Origin: Saccharopolyspora ipomoeae
GTDB taxonomy: Bacteria; Actinomycetota; Actinomycetes; Mycobacteriales; Pseudonocardiaceae
Direction of reading: 5' to 3'
NCBI RefSeq assembly: GCF_029952525.1
Contig: NZ_JASAOF010000011.1
Coordinates: 1 to 64,000, forward strand
DNA length: 64,000 nucleotides
Shown: positions 25,279 through 34,305 of the stretch, one piece after another
Layout of the letters: each line of letters starts with the position of its first letter
How positions within the stretch are numbered: position 1 is the stretch's first letter
The notes under the pieces: generated by a model
The model's input: only the letters and a program-made list of their open reading frames with translations
Database searches by the model: none
What the model was told of the DNA's origin: nothing
Position numbers and translations under genes: made by a program

Positions 25279-26546
25279 CTGCCGGTCCGCCGCCGAGCGA
25301 GGCGGTCCAGCACGCGGTGGCCGCGCTCGCGCGGGGCCGGATGATCCTGGTGATCGACGATGCCGACCGGGAGGACGAGGGCGACCTCGTCGCCGCCGCG
25401 TCGGGCATCACCCCCGCCCAGATGGCCTTCCTGGTGCGGCACACCACCGGCATCGTGTGCGCCCCGATGACGCCCGAGCGGGCGGACGGCCTGCAGCTGC
25501 GGCAGATGGTCACCGACAACACCGACTCGCACGGCACCGCCTTCACCGTCAGCGTCGACCACAGCAGCACCGGAACGGGAGTGTCCGCTCCGGATCGCAC
25601 CGCGACGGTCCGCGCGCTCGCCGACCCGGTGACCCGGCCCGCCGACCTGCGCCGCCCCGGTCACGTGTTCCCGCTGCGCGCCAAGGAGGGCGGCGTGCTG
25701 GTGCGCGCCGGGCACACCGAGGCGGCCGTGGACCTGGTCGGCATGGCCGGTGCCGGGGACGTCGGGGTGATCAGCGAAGTGGTGTCCGACGACGGAGGCA
25801 TGCGGCGCGGTGCCGAGCTGCGCGCGTTCGCCGCCGAGCACGACCTGCCCGTGCTGCACATCGCCGACCTGGTGCGCTACCGCCGGGCCACCGAGCGCCT
25901 GGTGGAACCGATCGCCACCTCCACGATGCCCACCGAGTTCGGGGACTTCCGGGCGGTGGCCTACCGCAGCACCCTGGACGGCACCGAGCACCTGGCGCTG
26001 GTGATGGGCGATGTCGCCGACGCGGGCCGATCGGCGGCGGGCGTCCTCGTGCGGGTGCACAGCGAATGCCTGACCGGGGACATCCTCGGTTCGCTGCGCT
26101 GCGACTGCGGAGCGCAGCTGGAGCAGGCGCTGCGCGCCATCGCCGAGGAGGGCTGCGGAGCGGTGGTCTACCTCCGCGGCCACGAGGGGCGCGGGATCGG
26201 GCTGGCGCACAAGATCCGCGCCTACGCGTTGCAGGAGCAGGGCTTGGACACCGTCGACGCGAACACCGCCCAAGGGCTGCCGGTGGATTCGCGCAGCTAC
26301 GGGACCGGTGCGCAGATCCTCGGTGACCTCGGCATCCGCCGGCTGCGGCTGATCACGAACAACCCGGCCAAGTACGGCGGCCTCGACGGCTACGCGCTCG
26401 ACATCGTCTCCCGCGTGCACCTGCCGACGGTGCCGACTCCGCACAACGTCCGGTACCTGCGCACGAAGCGCGACCGGCTCGGTCACGCGCTGCCCACGAG
26501 CCGACCGCAGGCTCCGCCCGAGCGAGGTATGGACCCGGCGGGGTGA
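25275..26546 (+). CDS. ribBA: Bifunctional DHBP synthase / GTP cyclohydrolase II
   Basis: A 423-residue fusion. Residues about 1-205 are 3,4-dihydroxy-2-butanone-4-phosphate synthase (acidic motif DDADREDEGDLV, RPGHVFPLRAKEGG, then GHTEAAVDL). Residues about 208-410 are GTP cyclohydrolase II (zinc motif SECLTGDILGSLRCDCG, then LRGHEGRGIGL and the GTP-binding Arg/Tyr in LPVDSRSYGTG). Both catalytic cores look intact. The product pair feeds riboflavin synthesis. RibBA is normally in a rib operon; here it overlaps a flavin reductase by 4 bases inside a monooxygenase cluster, so it is probably a second, pathway-dedicated copy that raises flavin supply. Confidence 0.92.
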   Translation: MTAGPPPSEAVQHAVAALARGRMILVIDDADREDEGDLVAAASGITPAQMAFLVRHTTGIVCAPMTPERADGLQLRQMVTDNTDSHGTAFTVSVDHSSTGTGVSAPDRTATVRALADPVTRPADLRRPGHVFPLRAKEGGVLVRAGHTEAAVDLVGMAGAGDVGVISEVVSDDGGMRRGAELRAFAAEHDLPVLHIADLVRYRRATERLVEPIATSTMPTEFGDFRAVAYRSTLDGTEHLALVMGDVADAGRSAAGVLVRVHSECLTGDILGSLRCDCGAQLEQALRAIAEEGCGAVVYLRGHEGRGIGLAHKIRAYALQEQGLDTVDANTAQGLPVDSRSYGTGAQILGDLGIRRLRLITNNPAKYGGLDGYALDIVSRVHLPTVPTPHNVRYLRTKRDRLGHALPTSRPQAPPERGMDPAG

Positions 26547-26550
26547 CCTG

Positions 26551-26565
26551 GGGCACAGTGTGCCC
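26551..26565 (+). promoter_or_regulatory. Palindrome upstream of pucR-type regulator
   Basis: GGGCACAGTGTGCCC: perfect 7-bp arms around one central base, 4 bases past the ribBA stop and 21 bases before the regulator ATG. It could be an operator for autoregulation or a short hairpin ending the ribBA transcript. It is not related to sites A-D. Confidence 0.4.
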
Positions 26566-26586
26566 AACCAACGGTGAGGCGAGCCC

Positions 26587-28473
26587 ATGCACGAGCAGAC
26601 GGTCGGCGCGCTGCCCGACCCGCCCGCGCCGAGGCCCGGAGAGCAGCCCGGATGCACCTCGTCGTGGGTGGACGTCGCGCACCGCGAACGCGATGTGATC
26701 ATCGCCTTCGGCGAGATCACCAACGAGGCGATCACCTCGGCGAACCAGGAGGACCTGCTGTGCCTGGTCGGCAAGCAGCTGTGCCACCTGCTCGGCGTCA
26801 CCCGCTGCTCGGTGTACCTGCGCGGCAACGACGACCGCTTCCGCGGTGCGGCGGGCTACAGCGAGGTCGAGGGCGACATCAGCGCCGCCGTCCAGGCCCA
26901 GGAGGCCGGCATTCCCGGTGATCACTTCAGCCGCGAAGTGATCACCACGGCCGCACCCGTGCTGATCAGCGACGTGCCGGGGGACTCGCGGCCGCACCGG
27001 CGCACCATGGAGTACTGGCGGGTGCGCGCCATGCTCGGCGTGCCGCTGGTGTTCGACGACGAGGTGATCGGCCTGATCTTCGTCGACAACGAGGAGCAGG
27101 AGCACACCTACACCGACGAGGACATCGCGCTCGCCGAGCTGTTCGCCGGACTGGGCGCGCTGTTCATCCGGCAAGCGATGCTCAACGCCCGGCTCAAGAA
27201 GCAGACCGCCGAGGTCGTGCAGCAGAAGAACAGCCTGGCCTACCTCGCCGACGTGCACCAGAAGCTGACCAACGCGGTGCTCGACGGCGCCGACATCCAG
27301 ACCGTCGTCCGACTGCTCAGCGACCTGTCCGCGAAGCCGGTGGTCCTCTACGGCGAGGACTTCGAGGTGCTGGCCTGGGCGGCACCCGCGGGTCTGAAGA
27401 TGACGCAGCCCCCGGTGCTCGCCGCCAACATCCGGGCCATGCCCTCGGTGCACGACACCCTGCAGGCGCTGTCCGCCAACCGCCCCTCGGCCGTGGTCCC
27501 GCAAACCCTCGCCATCGGCCTCGGTCGCAGGCACCTGATGTGCCGGCTCATCATCGAGGGGACCCCGAGCGGGTACCTCAGCATCGTCGAGGTGGGGCGC
27601 AGCCTGCAGCGCCTGGACACCAAGCTCGCCGAGCACGGCGCCACGGTGCTGTCGCTGCAGATCCTCTCCGAGCGGCGGCAGGCCGAGGCCGAGGGGCAGG
27701 CCCGCGAGGACTACTTGTCCGACCTGCTGCGCAACACCCGGAACGCGGAACAGCTGGGTCGCCGAGGGCCCCAGTTCGGCATCGACCTGTCCGAGCCGCA
27801 CGTGCTGGTGCGCTTCTCCCTGGACAGCACCGCACCGCAGGTGAGCGGCTCGGCCGCACGACGACTGGTGGTCGGGCAGCTGGCCAAGGAGCTGGGCAGC
27901 GCGGAACCGCTCGCGGTGAGCTTGCCCGGCGTCATCATCGTGCTGGTCGGCCTGCGCCGCGAGGACGAGGGCGTCACCGAGCCGGGAGCGCTGCGCGACG
28001 CGGCATCAGGGGTGCTCTCCGCGCTGTCGCCGCGGCTGAACATCCGCACCGCGGTGATCTCCGGGACGTGTCGCAAGGCCGAGGACTTCCCGATCGCGCA
28101 CCGCGAGCTGCGCGAGATCGACGACCTGGCGCGCTCGTTCGGCTGGTGCGGCGGGGTGCTGACCGCCGACGAGCTGGGCCTGTTCCGGGTGGTGGTGGCC
28201 AGCGGACGGGTGAAGGAAGCCGTCCACTTCGCGCACGAGCTCATCCGGCCGCTCGAACAGCACGACGACGGCACGCTGCTGGCGACGTGGCGCGCGTTCG
28301 TGGCCGCCGAGGGCAAGGCGCAGGCCACGGCGAGCGCGCTGAACGTGCACGAGAACACCGTCCGCTACCGGCTCGGCAAGATCCGCGAGCACATCCGGCA
28401 GGATCCGACCACTTTGGACTCGCTGCTGTGCGCGCGGATGGCCTTCCAGATCCTGGACCTCGCGGGCTGCTAG
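26587..28473 (+). CDS. GAF-PucR/CdaR type transcription regulator
   Basis: A 628-residue regulator. A GAF domain covers about residues 40-200 (CLVGKQLCHLLGVTRCSVYL; LGVPLVFDDEVIGLIFVDNEE). A short coiled-coil-like linker (LNARLKKQTAEVVQQKNSLAYL) leads to a second sensory region of about 150 residues and a GGDEF-like CdaR segment. The C-terminal PucR helix-turn-helix is ATASALNVHENTVRYRLGKIREH (about 580-603). Such proteins activate catabolic operons on binding a pathway metabolite. The gene stands alone in the centre of the block, and four look-alike sites lie 85-110 bases upstream of the surrounding transcription units, a distance expected for an activator. Confidence 0.85.
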   Translation: MHEQTVGALPDPPAPRPGEQPGCTSSWVDVAHRERDVIIAFGEITNEAITSANQEDLLCLVGKQLCHLLGVTRCSVYLRGNDDRFRGAAGYSEVEGDISAAVQAQEAGIPGDHFSREVITTAAPVLISDVPGDSRPHRRTMEYWRVRAMLGVPLVFDDEVIGLIFVDNEEQEHTYTDEDIALAELFAGLGALFIRQAMLNARLKKQTAEVVQQKNSLAYLADVHQKLTNAVLDGADIQTVVRLLSDLSAKPVVLYGEDFEVLAWAAPAGLKMTQPPVLAANIRAMPSVHDTLQALSANRPSAVVPQTLAIGLGRRHLMCRLIIEGTPSGYLSIVEVGRSLQRLDTKLAEHGATVLSLQILSERRQAEAEGQAREDYLSDLLRNTRNAEQLGRRGPQFGIDLSEPHVLVRFSLDSTAPQVSGSAARRLVVGQLAKELGSAEPLAVSLPGVIIVLVGLRREDEGVTEPGALRDAASGVLSALSPRLNIRTAVISGTCRKAEDFPIAHRELREIDDLARSFGWCGGVLTADELGLFRVVVASGRVKEAVHFAHELIRPLEQHDDGTLLATWRAFVAAEGKAQATASALNVHENTVRYRLGKIREHIRQDPTTLDSLLCARMAFQILDLAGC

Positions 28474-28484
28474 ACACCCGTCGA

Positions 28485-28500
28485 TTGTGGACGTGCACAA
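28485..28500 (+). promoter_or_regulatory. PucR-block palindromic site D
   Basis: TTGTGGACGTGCACAA: perfect arms TTGTG/CACAA around a 6-base spacer, the best member of the set. It lies 90 bases upstream of the SDR gene at 28590 and just after the regulator gene. Confidence 0.6.
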
Positions 28501-28589
28501 CGACGCCGGGAAGTCGCCCTTCTGCCGCTGCGGTTTCCGGTCGTTGACTGGGGAACGACACCGCATCCGCAGCACACCCGGAGGCCAGC

Positions 28590-29342
28590 ATGTCCCTTTC
28601 CGGCAGCATCGCACTCGTCACCGGCGCCACGCAGGGCATCGGCCGGGCCACCGCGTTGCGGCTCGCCGAAGACGGCGCGCACGTGGTGTGCGCCGACATC
28701 CAGCCGACGGACGGAACCGTGGAGGAGATCGGGAACGCGGGCGGATCCGGCGAATCGGTGTGGCTCGACGTGCGCTCCGCCGACGCGTGGTCGAAGGCCA
28801 CGAGCGCTGTGCGCGAGAAGCACGGCCGCATCGACCACCTCGCGAACGTGGCCGGCGTGGTGAACCTGCTCAGCGAGGACACCGTCGTGGGCTTGACCGA
28901 GGAGGCCTGGCAGCAGGTCATCGACACCGACCTCAAGGGCCCGTGGCTGGGCATGCGCGCGGTCATCCCCGGGATGATCGACACCGGTGGCGGCCGGATC
29001 GTGAACATCTCCTCGCTCGCCGCGCTTCGCGGGTTGCCGAACCTCGCGTCCTACACCGCGGCGAAGGCGGGCGTCGCCGGCCTGACGAGGCAGGCCGCGT
29101 ACGAGTACGCCAAGCACAACATCCTGATCAACGCGATCGCCCCCGGCACCATCGACACCCCGATCCTCGCGGACATCACCGAGGAGATGCGCCGGGCCAA
29201 CGCCGACGCGCACATGATCCGACGGCTCGGCGACCCCGCCGAGATCGCCTCGATGGCCGCCTACTTCTTCCGCGAGGGCTCGTTCCTCACCGGGCTGACC
29301 TACCCCGTGGACGGCGGTTGGTCCAGCAAGGGCAACTTCTGA
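28590..29342 (+). CDS. SDR family oxidoreductase
   Basis: A 250-residue classical SDR with a complete catalytic set: TGATQGIG near residue 11, an acidic residue after strand 2 (CADIQ, suggesting NAD), NVAG near 87, Ser in NISSLAALRG, Tyr/Lys in YTAAK and PVDGG at the C-terminus. The ATG has GGAGGCC upstream. It is the only gene after the PucR regulator on this strand and has its own copy of the repeated operator-like site. It probably oxidises an alcohol intermediate of the PucR-controlled pathway; the substrate is unknown. It converges with the caiD-like gene. Confidence 0.83.
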   Translation: MSLSGSIALVTGATQGIGRATALRLAEDGAHVVCADIQPTDGTVEEIGNAGGSGESVWLDVRSADAWSKATSAVREKHGRIDHLANVAGVVNLLSEDTVVGLTEEAWQQVIDTDLKGPWLGMRAVIPGMIDTGGGRIVNISSLAALRGLPNLASYTAAKAGVAGLTRQAAYEYAKHNILINAIAPGTIDTPILADITEEMRRANADAHMIRRLGDPAEIASMAAYFFREGSFLTGLTYPVDGGWSSKGNF

Positions 29343-29420
29343 CCCCGCTTCCAGCGGTTCTTCCGCGTCCGAGGGGACGTGAACTCCAGGATTTCCCGTG
29401 TTCGGGCGATTCGCACCAGG

Positions 29421-30206
29421 TCATCGGCCTTCCCAGCGAGGAGGGCGCTTCTCGGCGAAGGCGCGGGGACCTTCCTCGGCGTCCGCCGAGTCGAGCATTG
29501 CTCGGTAGTTCGGCAGGTCGCCGCTGCGCAGCAGGTGGTAGCCGGATTCGACGTCCAGCGACTCGGTTCGGCGGATGATCTCCTTGACCGCGGCGGTCGC
29601 CAGCGGTGCGGCCGCGCAGATCCGATCGGCCATCTCGGTCGCCCGGTCCACCAGGTCCGCGGCCGGGACCACCCGGTTGATCAGGCCCCAGCGCTGTGCT
29701 TCGGATGCCGTCATGCGGCGGCCGGTGAGCAGCAGGTCGGATGCGATCGCTGCTGGCAGGCGCTTCGGCAACCGGAGCACGCCGCCGGAGTCCGCGACCA
29801 TCCCCAGGTTGACCTCGGGGAGCGCGAACTCCGCGTGCTCGGCTGCCACGACGAGGTCGGCCGCGAGGGCGAGCTCGAACCCGCCGCCGAGCGCCAGCCC
29901 GTTGACCGCGGCGATCACCGGCTTGTCGAGGGTGAAGAACTCGGTGAGCCCGGCGAAGCCGGTGGGGCCGTGGTCGGCGTCGATGTCCTCGCCCTGGGCC
30001 GCGGCCTTGAGGTCCCAGCCTGCGGAGAAGAACCGGTCGCCGGCCCCGGTCAGCACTGCGACGCGCAGCGAGTCCTCGCGCCGCAGGAGGTCGAACGCCG
30101 CGTGCAGCGCCTGGCTGGTGGCCACGTCGATCGCGTTGGCCTTGGGGCGGTCCAACGTCACCGTCAGGACACCGCCGTGGATGTCGGTGCGCACTCGTTC
30201 AGTCAT
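29421..30206 (-). CDS. CaiD-like crotonobetainyl-CoA hydratase
   Basis: A 261-residue crotonase closely resembling Cai[20 protein letters not shown] near residue 61, [24 protein letters not shown] near 80-104, the oxyanion/first Glu block [14 protein letters not shown] and the second catalytic Glu in [22 protein letters not shown] are all CaiD-type, and it ends in [17 protein letters not shown]. CaiD hydrates crotonobetainyl-CoA to L-carnitinyl-CoA. The start overlaps the upstream CoA-ligase stop by 4 bases. The identity with CaiD-specific stretches is high by eye, but other trimethylammonium or branched enoyl-CoA substrates are possible. Confidence 0.8.
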   Translation of the reverse strand: MTERVRTDIHGGVLTVTLDRPKANAIDVATSQALHAAFDLLRREDSLRVAVLTGAGDRFFSAGWDLKAAAQGEDIDADHGPTGFAGLTEFFTLDKPVIAAVNGLALGGGFELALAADLVVAAEHAEFALPEVNLGMVADSGGVLRLPKRLPAAIASDLLLTGRRMTASEAQRWGLINRVVPAADLVDRATEMADRICAAAPLATAAVKEIIRRTESLDVESGYHLLRSGDLPNYRAMLDSADAEEGPRAFAEKRPPRWEGR

Positions 30207-32323
30207 CGGATTCGAGTCCCCGTTCGTCGTCGTGTGGAAGCTTCGTCGCTCGCGGCCGTCTTCCGGACCAGGACGTCCACCGCCACGGCCGCGTTCGGAA
30301 GCGCCAGCAGCGGGTTCACGTCCAGTTCCACGAGCCGGTCGTCGCTGCGCGCGTGCTCGGCGACGGCGGTGATCGCGTCCAGCACGGCGGGCACGTCGGC
30401 GCCGGGTCCCCGGAAACCCGCCAGCAGCGGCCAGATCCGGAGTCCGCGCAGAGCTTCTTCGATCTGCCCGCGCGTCGCGGGCAGCAGCAGGGTCGCGGTG
30501 TCCCGCACCAGTTCCACGAGGACGCCGCCCGCACCGAGCGTCAGAGCGAGGCCGAACCGGGGGTCGCGGCGCACTCCCACCAGGAGCTCGGCGACCGCTC
30601 CCTGGACCATGTGCTCGACCAGGAACTCATCGGTCAGCGCGGCCATCTCCGCCACGGCGTCGCGCACTTGTTCGCGGCTGGTCAGGCCCACGCGCACGCC
30701 GCCGACTTCGCTCTTGTGCGCCAGATCGGTTGATACGGCCTTGACCACCACCGGGAATCCGAGTCCGGCGGCGGCATCCGGTGCGGCGTGGGCGGCGGTC
30801 AGCACGCCCTCGGGGACGGTGAGTCCGGCGACCGCTAGCTCGGTCTTGCCGGTCCGCTCGTCGAGCTGGTGGTGCGCTTCGGTGGCCGTCGTCGGGGTCG
30901 GCAACGGGGACAGTGCTTCTGCTCTCCGCTGCGCCTCACCGATGTGCACGGCGGCGGCGATGGCCGCGAGGCAGTCGCGGATGCCCTGCATCGGTGCGAT
31001 GCCCGCGTCGAGCAGTCGTTCGCCCACCGGCTCCGGGAGTCCCTCGGGGAGCGAGCTGACCACGCACGCCGTTCCGGACACGGCGCGGTGGGCGGCCAGC
31101 AGCGCGTCCGCGGTCGTCGTCCAGGGGCCGTCGACGCAGCGGTCGTCGCGGGGGAAGTCGACCACCAGCAGGTGGCAGTCGAGACCGGTGTCGAGCACTT
31201 CGGTGAAGCACGCGGTCTGCGCGGGGAGATCGCCCCAGATGTAGGTGTGGTAGTCGAGCGGATTGGCCACGGCGACCCGGTCGCCGAGCAGTTGCCGCAG
31301 ACTCGTCTCGGTGCGGGCCGGGAGCGGAGGCAGTTCGAGTCCGTGCCGTTCTGCCAGATCCGCCACCAGCGCCGCTTCGCCGCCGGAGCAGCTGGCGGAG
31401 GTGATGCGGTTGCCGGGCAGTGCGCCGTGCACGTGCAGGAACTTCAGGGTCTCCACGAAGGTTTCGACGTTGTGCGCGCGGGCCATGCCCAGTCGCCGGA
31501 ACAGCGCGTCGCAGAGGACGTCGGAGCCCGCGAGCGAGCTGGTGTGGCTGAGGTTGGCGCGCGCTCCGAGTTCGGAGGTGCCCGATTTCAGCACCACCAC
31601 CGGTACTCCTGCGCGCAGCGCTCGGAGCCCGACCCTGGACAGACCTGCGACGTCGTCGATGCCCTCCAAGTGCAGGCCGATCGCGGTGATGCGGGAGTCG
31701 GCCAGCATCGCCTCGACGAGGTCGGCGACGCCGGTCACAGCGCCGTTGCCGAGGGTGATCAGTTGCGCGAGGGGGAGCGAGCGGCGTTGCATGGTGAGGT
31801 TCTGGCCGATGTTGCCGCTCTGGGTGATGACCGCGACTCCGCGCTCGACCTGCCGGCCGCCGTGCTGGTCCGGCCACAGCGCGGCGCCGTCGAGGTAGTT
31901 GAGGGTGCCGATGCAGTTCGGGCCGACCAGCGCCATGTCGGCCGCAGCGTCCACAAGGGACTGCTGCAGGGCCGCGCCGTCGGTGCCGTGCTCGGCGAAA
32001 CCGGAGGCGTGGCAGACCACTCCGCCGGTGCCACGTGCTGCGAGATCGGCGACCACGTCGACGGTCGCCTCTCTCGGTACCGCGACGAACGCGGCGTCAG
32101 GTGCGTCGGGGAGATCAGCGGTGGTGCGGTAGCACGGCAAGCCCTCGATGGTGCTCCGGGTCGGGTGCACCGGCCAGATGGGTCCGCCGAAGCCGACCCG
32201 GCGGCATTGCCTGATCGCTTCGGCCGCGGTGTCGCCCCCGAACACAGCGATGTGCCGGGGCGCCAGCATCCGGCGGAGGTTGTCTTGTCGTGATGTGGAA
32301 GGGGGAAGTGGATCAACGCTCAT
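30203..32323 (-). CDS. ADP-forming acyl-CoA synthetase (acetate-CoA ligase-like)
   Basis: A 706-residue single-chain NDP-forming acyl-CoA synthetase. The CoA-binding Rossmann domain is at about 10-140 ([27 protein letters not shown]). Two succinyl-CoA-ligase-like domains follow to about 460 ([11 protein letters not shown]; the phospho-His region [12 protein letters not shown]). A C-terminal ATP-grasp domain spans about 485-690 ([47 protein letters not shown]). The His for the phosphoenzyme is present in SHTSS. It should activate a short acid to its CoA ester using ATP to ADP + Pi. It is third in the - strand operon, coupled to the caiD-like gene by ATGA. Confidence 0.88.
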   Translation of the reverse strand: MSVDPLPPSTSRQDNLRRMLAPRHIAVFGGDTAAEAIRQCRRVGFGGPIWPVHPTRSTIEGLPCYRTTADLPDAPDAAFVAVPREATVDVVADLAARGTGGVVCHASGFAEHGTDGAALQQSLVDAAADMALVGPNCIGTLNYLDGAALWPDQHGGRQVERGVAVITQSGNIGQNLTMQRRSLPLAQLITLGNGAVTGVADLVEAMLADSRITAIGLHLEGIDDVAGLSRVGLRALRAGVPVVVLKSGTSELGARANLSHTSSLAGSDVLCDALFRRLGMARAHNVETFVETLKFLHVHGALPGNRITSASCSGGEAALVADLAERHGLELPPLPARTETSLRQLLGDRVAVANPLDYHTYIWGDLPAQTACFTEVLDTGLDCHLLVVDFPRDDRCVDGPWTTTADALLAAHRAVSGTACVVSSLPEGLPEPVGERLLDAGIAPMQGIRDCLAAIAAAVHIGEAQRRAEALSPLPTPTTATEAHHQLDERTGKTELAVAGLTVPEGVLTAAHAAPDAAAGLGFPVVVKAVSTDLAHKSEVGGVRVGLTSREQVRDAVAEMAALTDEFLVEHMVQGAVAELLVGVRRDPRFGLALTLGAGGVLVELVRDTATLLLPATRGQIEEALRGLRIWPLLAGFRGPGADVPAVLDAITAVAEHARSDDRLVELDVNPLLALPNAAVAVDVLVRKTAASDEASTRRRTGTRIR

Positions 32324-32398
32324 GACGCACCCTCGGGGCTCGCGGATGATGGGTTGTCCGGGTGAGAGCCGGAACGGTCGCTCCCGAACTCGTGAGGC

Positions 32399-33559
32399 TC
32401 AGGCGCCCAGCGGGCGGAGCAGCGAGCGCGAGATGATGTGGCGCTGGATTTCGCTGGTGCCGTCCCAGATCCGCTCCACGCGAGCGTCGCGCCAGAACCG
32501 TTCGACGGGCAGTTCCGCCATCAGGCCCATGCCGCCGAAGATCTGCAGCGCGCGGTCGGTGATTCGTCCCAGCGCCTCGGATGCGAACAGCTTGGCCATC
32601 GCCGCGTCCTGGTCGGACATGTCGCCGCTGTCCAACTTGGCGGCGGCGCGCAGGGTCAGGAGTTCGGCTGCGTCGAGTTCGGTTGCCATGTCGGCCAACT
32701 GGAACCCGACGCCCTGGAACTTGCCGATGGGCTGGCCGAACTGCTGTCGTTCCGCCGCCCACCGGGTGGCCATCTCCAGCACTCGCCGCCCGCGGCCGAC
32801 GCTGGTGGCCGCGACGCTCAGCCGGCTGGCTCCCAACCACTGGCCCATCAGATCGAATCCCCTGCCTTCCTCGCCGAGCCGCTGCCCGGCCGGGATCCGG
32901 CAGTCGTCGAAGATGAGCTCGCACTGGTGGTAGCCGCGGTGCGAGACGCACGCCGACCCCTGGCGAACGGTCAGCCCGGGTGCGTCGAGGTCCACCAGGA
33001 ACGCGGTGATGAGGTTCTTCGGGCCGCGCGGTGTCTGCTCGGTGCCGGTGGCGGCGAACAGCACGACGAAGTCGGAGGTGTCGGCGTGGCTGATGAAGTG
33101 CTTGGTCCCGTTGAGCACGTAGTCGCTGCCGTCGCGCACGGCACGGGTGGTCATGGACCGCACGTCCGAGCCCGCGCCGGGTTCGGTCATGGCCAGGCAG
33201 TCGTGGCGCTCGCCGCGGATCGCGGGCATGAGGTAGCGGTCGCGCTGTTCGCCTTCGCAGGCCTGCAGGATGTTGCTCGGGCGGGCGACGAGCATCTGCA
33301 GCGCGAAGCTGGTGCGACCGAGTTCCCGTTCCACCAGCGTGATCGCGGTGGCGTCCAAGCCGCCACCACCCAGTTCGGCGGGCATGTTGGCGGCGTAGAG
33401 GCCGGCTTCGAGGGCTTTGCGCCGGATGCGTTCGGCGATGTCGGGCGGGACTTCGTCCAGGCGCTCGACTGCCTCTTCGTGCGGTTCCAGTTCGGTGGCC
33501 ACGAACTTCCGCACGGTGTCGACGATGATCCGCTGTTCGTCGGTCAGGGCGAAATCCAC
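32399..33559 (-). CDS. Acyl-CoA dehydrogenase
   Basis: A 386-residue FAD acyl-CoA dehydrogenase with complete architecture: MPAELGGGGLDATA near residue 59, the substrate/FAD block AMTEPGAGSDVRSM near 122, the FAD Arg-Gln-Phe-Gly block RQQFGQPIGKFQGV near 268 and IFGGMGL near 343. At the usual MCAD-type base position there is Asp (IWDGTSEIQRH) instead of Glu. GTG 33559 has a good GAGGAG ribosome site. With CaiD downstream it would supply the enoyl-CoA, so gamma-butyrobetainyl-CoA or a similar short acyl-CoA is a reasonable substrate guess. Confidence 0.83.
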   Translation of the reverse strand: MDFALTDEQRIIVDTVRKFVATELEPHEEAVERLDEVPPDIAERIRRKALEAGLYAANMPAELGGGGLDATAITLVERELGRTSFALQMLVARPSNILQACEGEQRDRYLMPAIRGERHDCLAMTEPGAGSDVRSMTTRAVRDGSDYVLNGTKHFISHADTSDFVVLFAATGTEQTPRGPKNLITAFLVDLDAPGLTVRQGSACVSHRGYHQCELIFDDCRIPAGQRLGEEGRGFDLMGQWLGASRLSVAATSVGRGRRVLEMATRWAAERQQFGQPIGKFQGVGFQLADMATELDAAELLTLRAAAKLDSGDMSDQDAAMAKLFASEALGRITDRALQIFGGMGLMAELPVERFWRDARVERIWDGTSEIQRHIISRSLLRPLGA

Positions 33560-33629
33560 GGTGCGCTCCTCGAATGCTGTTGCTCGTGTGCAGCGAGCGG
33601 GTGTTTTCCCGGAGGTCGGAGCACGCCGG

Positions 33630-34163
33630 TCAGCGCCGGATGCCCATGGGGCGGCCGACGACGTCCGGGACCGGAAGGGCGGCGTGCGACCGGTGGATGG
33701 CGGCCAGCCGGTGTTGCAGGTGGTGCGGCAGATCGCTGGACCTGCCGCGGTCGATGTCGACGTGCACCAGCAGATGCTCGGCCGTGGCGAGCAGCACGTC
33801 GGTCTGCCCGTGGCGCATCTCGTGGAAGAGGTGCACTCGCCTGGTGTCGTGATCGAGCACCTGCAGGCTGAGCGTCAACGGCTCGCCTTCGACGGCTTCG
33901 CGGCGGTTGTGGATGTGGGTCTCCACTGTGTAGAGCGAGTGCCCGCCTTCCCGGTACTGCTCGTCGATGCCGAGGTAGCGGAAGAACGCGTCCGAGTTGT
34001 CGCCGAACACCAGCAGGTAGCAGGACTCGCTCATGTGGCCGTTGTAGTCAACCCATCGCGAGCTGACGGGCGTGCGGTGCAGCCGTAGCGGTGCCGGTAC
34101 TTCCGCAGCGTCGTCCCACGGGCGACGTCCGCTGCCTTCGTAAGGAGTAACCACTCGATCCAT
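33630..34163 (-). CDS. Hot-dog thioesterase, carnitine-operon type
   Basis: A 177-residue hot-dog-fold acyl-CoA thioesterase. SSRWVDYNGHMSESCYLLVFGD near residue 38 carries the active-site D-x-N-G-H-M motif of 4HBT-like enzymes, and SLYTVETHIHNRREAVEGEPL and HLFHEMRHG are typical of the thioesterase domain linked with carnitine dehydrogenase/betainyl-CoA thioesterases. I start at ATG 34163; the longer TTG start (34175) would run into the repeat region. First gene of the operon and divergent from the IclR regulator. It could release betaine/carnitine-like acid from CoA. Confidence 0.78.
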   Translation of the reverse strand: MDRVVTPYEGSGRRPWDDAAEVPAPLRLHRTPVSSRWVDYNGHMSESCYLLVFGDNSDAFFRYLGIDEQYREGGHSLYTVETHIHNRREAVEGEPLTLSLQVLDHDTRRVHLFHEMRHGQTDVLLATAEHLLVHVDIDRGRSSDLPHHLQHRLAAIHRSHAALPVPDVVGRPMGIRR

Positions 34164-34170
34164 AATGTCT

Positions 34171-34206
34171 CGCAATGTGCGGCGCTAGTTCGTAATGTGC
34201 GACGCT
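34171..34206 (+). promoter_or_regulatory. Direct repeat in divergent IclR promoter
   Basis: CGCAATGTGCGGCGCT (34171-34186) and CGTAATGTGCGACGCT (34191-34206) are 14/16 identical and start 20 bases apart, two helical turns, so both face the same side of the DNA. A shorter copy, CATAATGTCT, overlaps the thioesterase start at 34161-34170. This is the likely binding region of the divergently encoded IclR regulator. Confidence 0.5.
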
Positions 34207-34305
34207 ACGAGACGGGTTGCAGAGGCGTCAAGACGCTTGGACCGAGCCGGCTGAGCGGACGGCGCCACGCGCAGCGCCGCGAAATCGATCCCCTAGGGTG
34301 GGGGC

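Noticed and set aside
26551-26565. Palindrome before the PucR gene as a fifth member of the TTGKG-N6-nnCAA set
   Set aside because: GGGCACAGTGTGCCC has different arms and spacing; listed separately.
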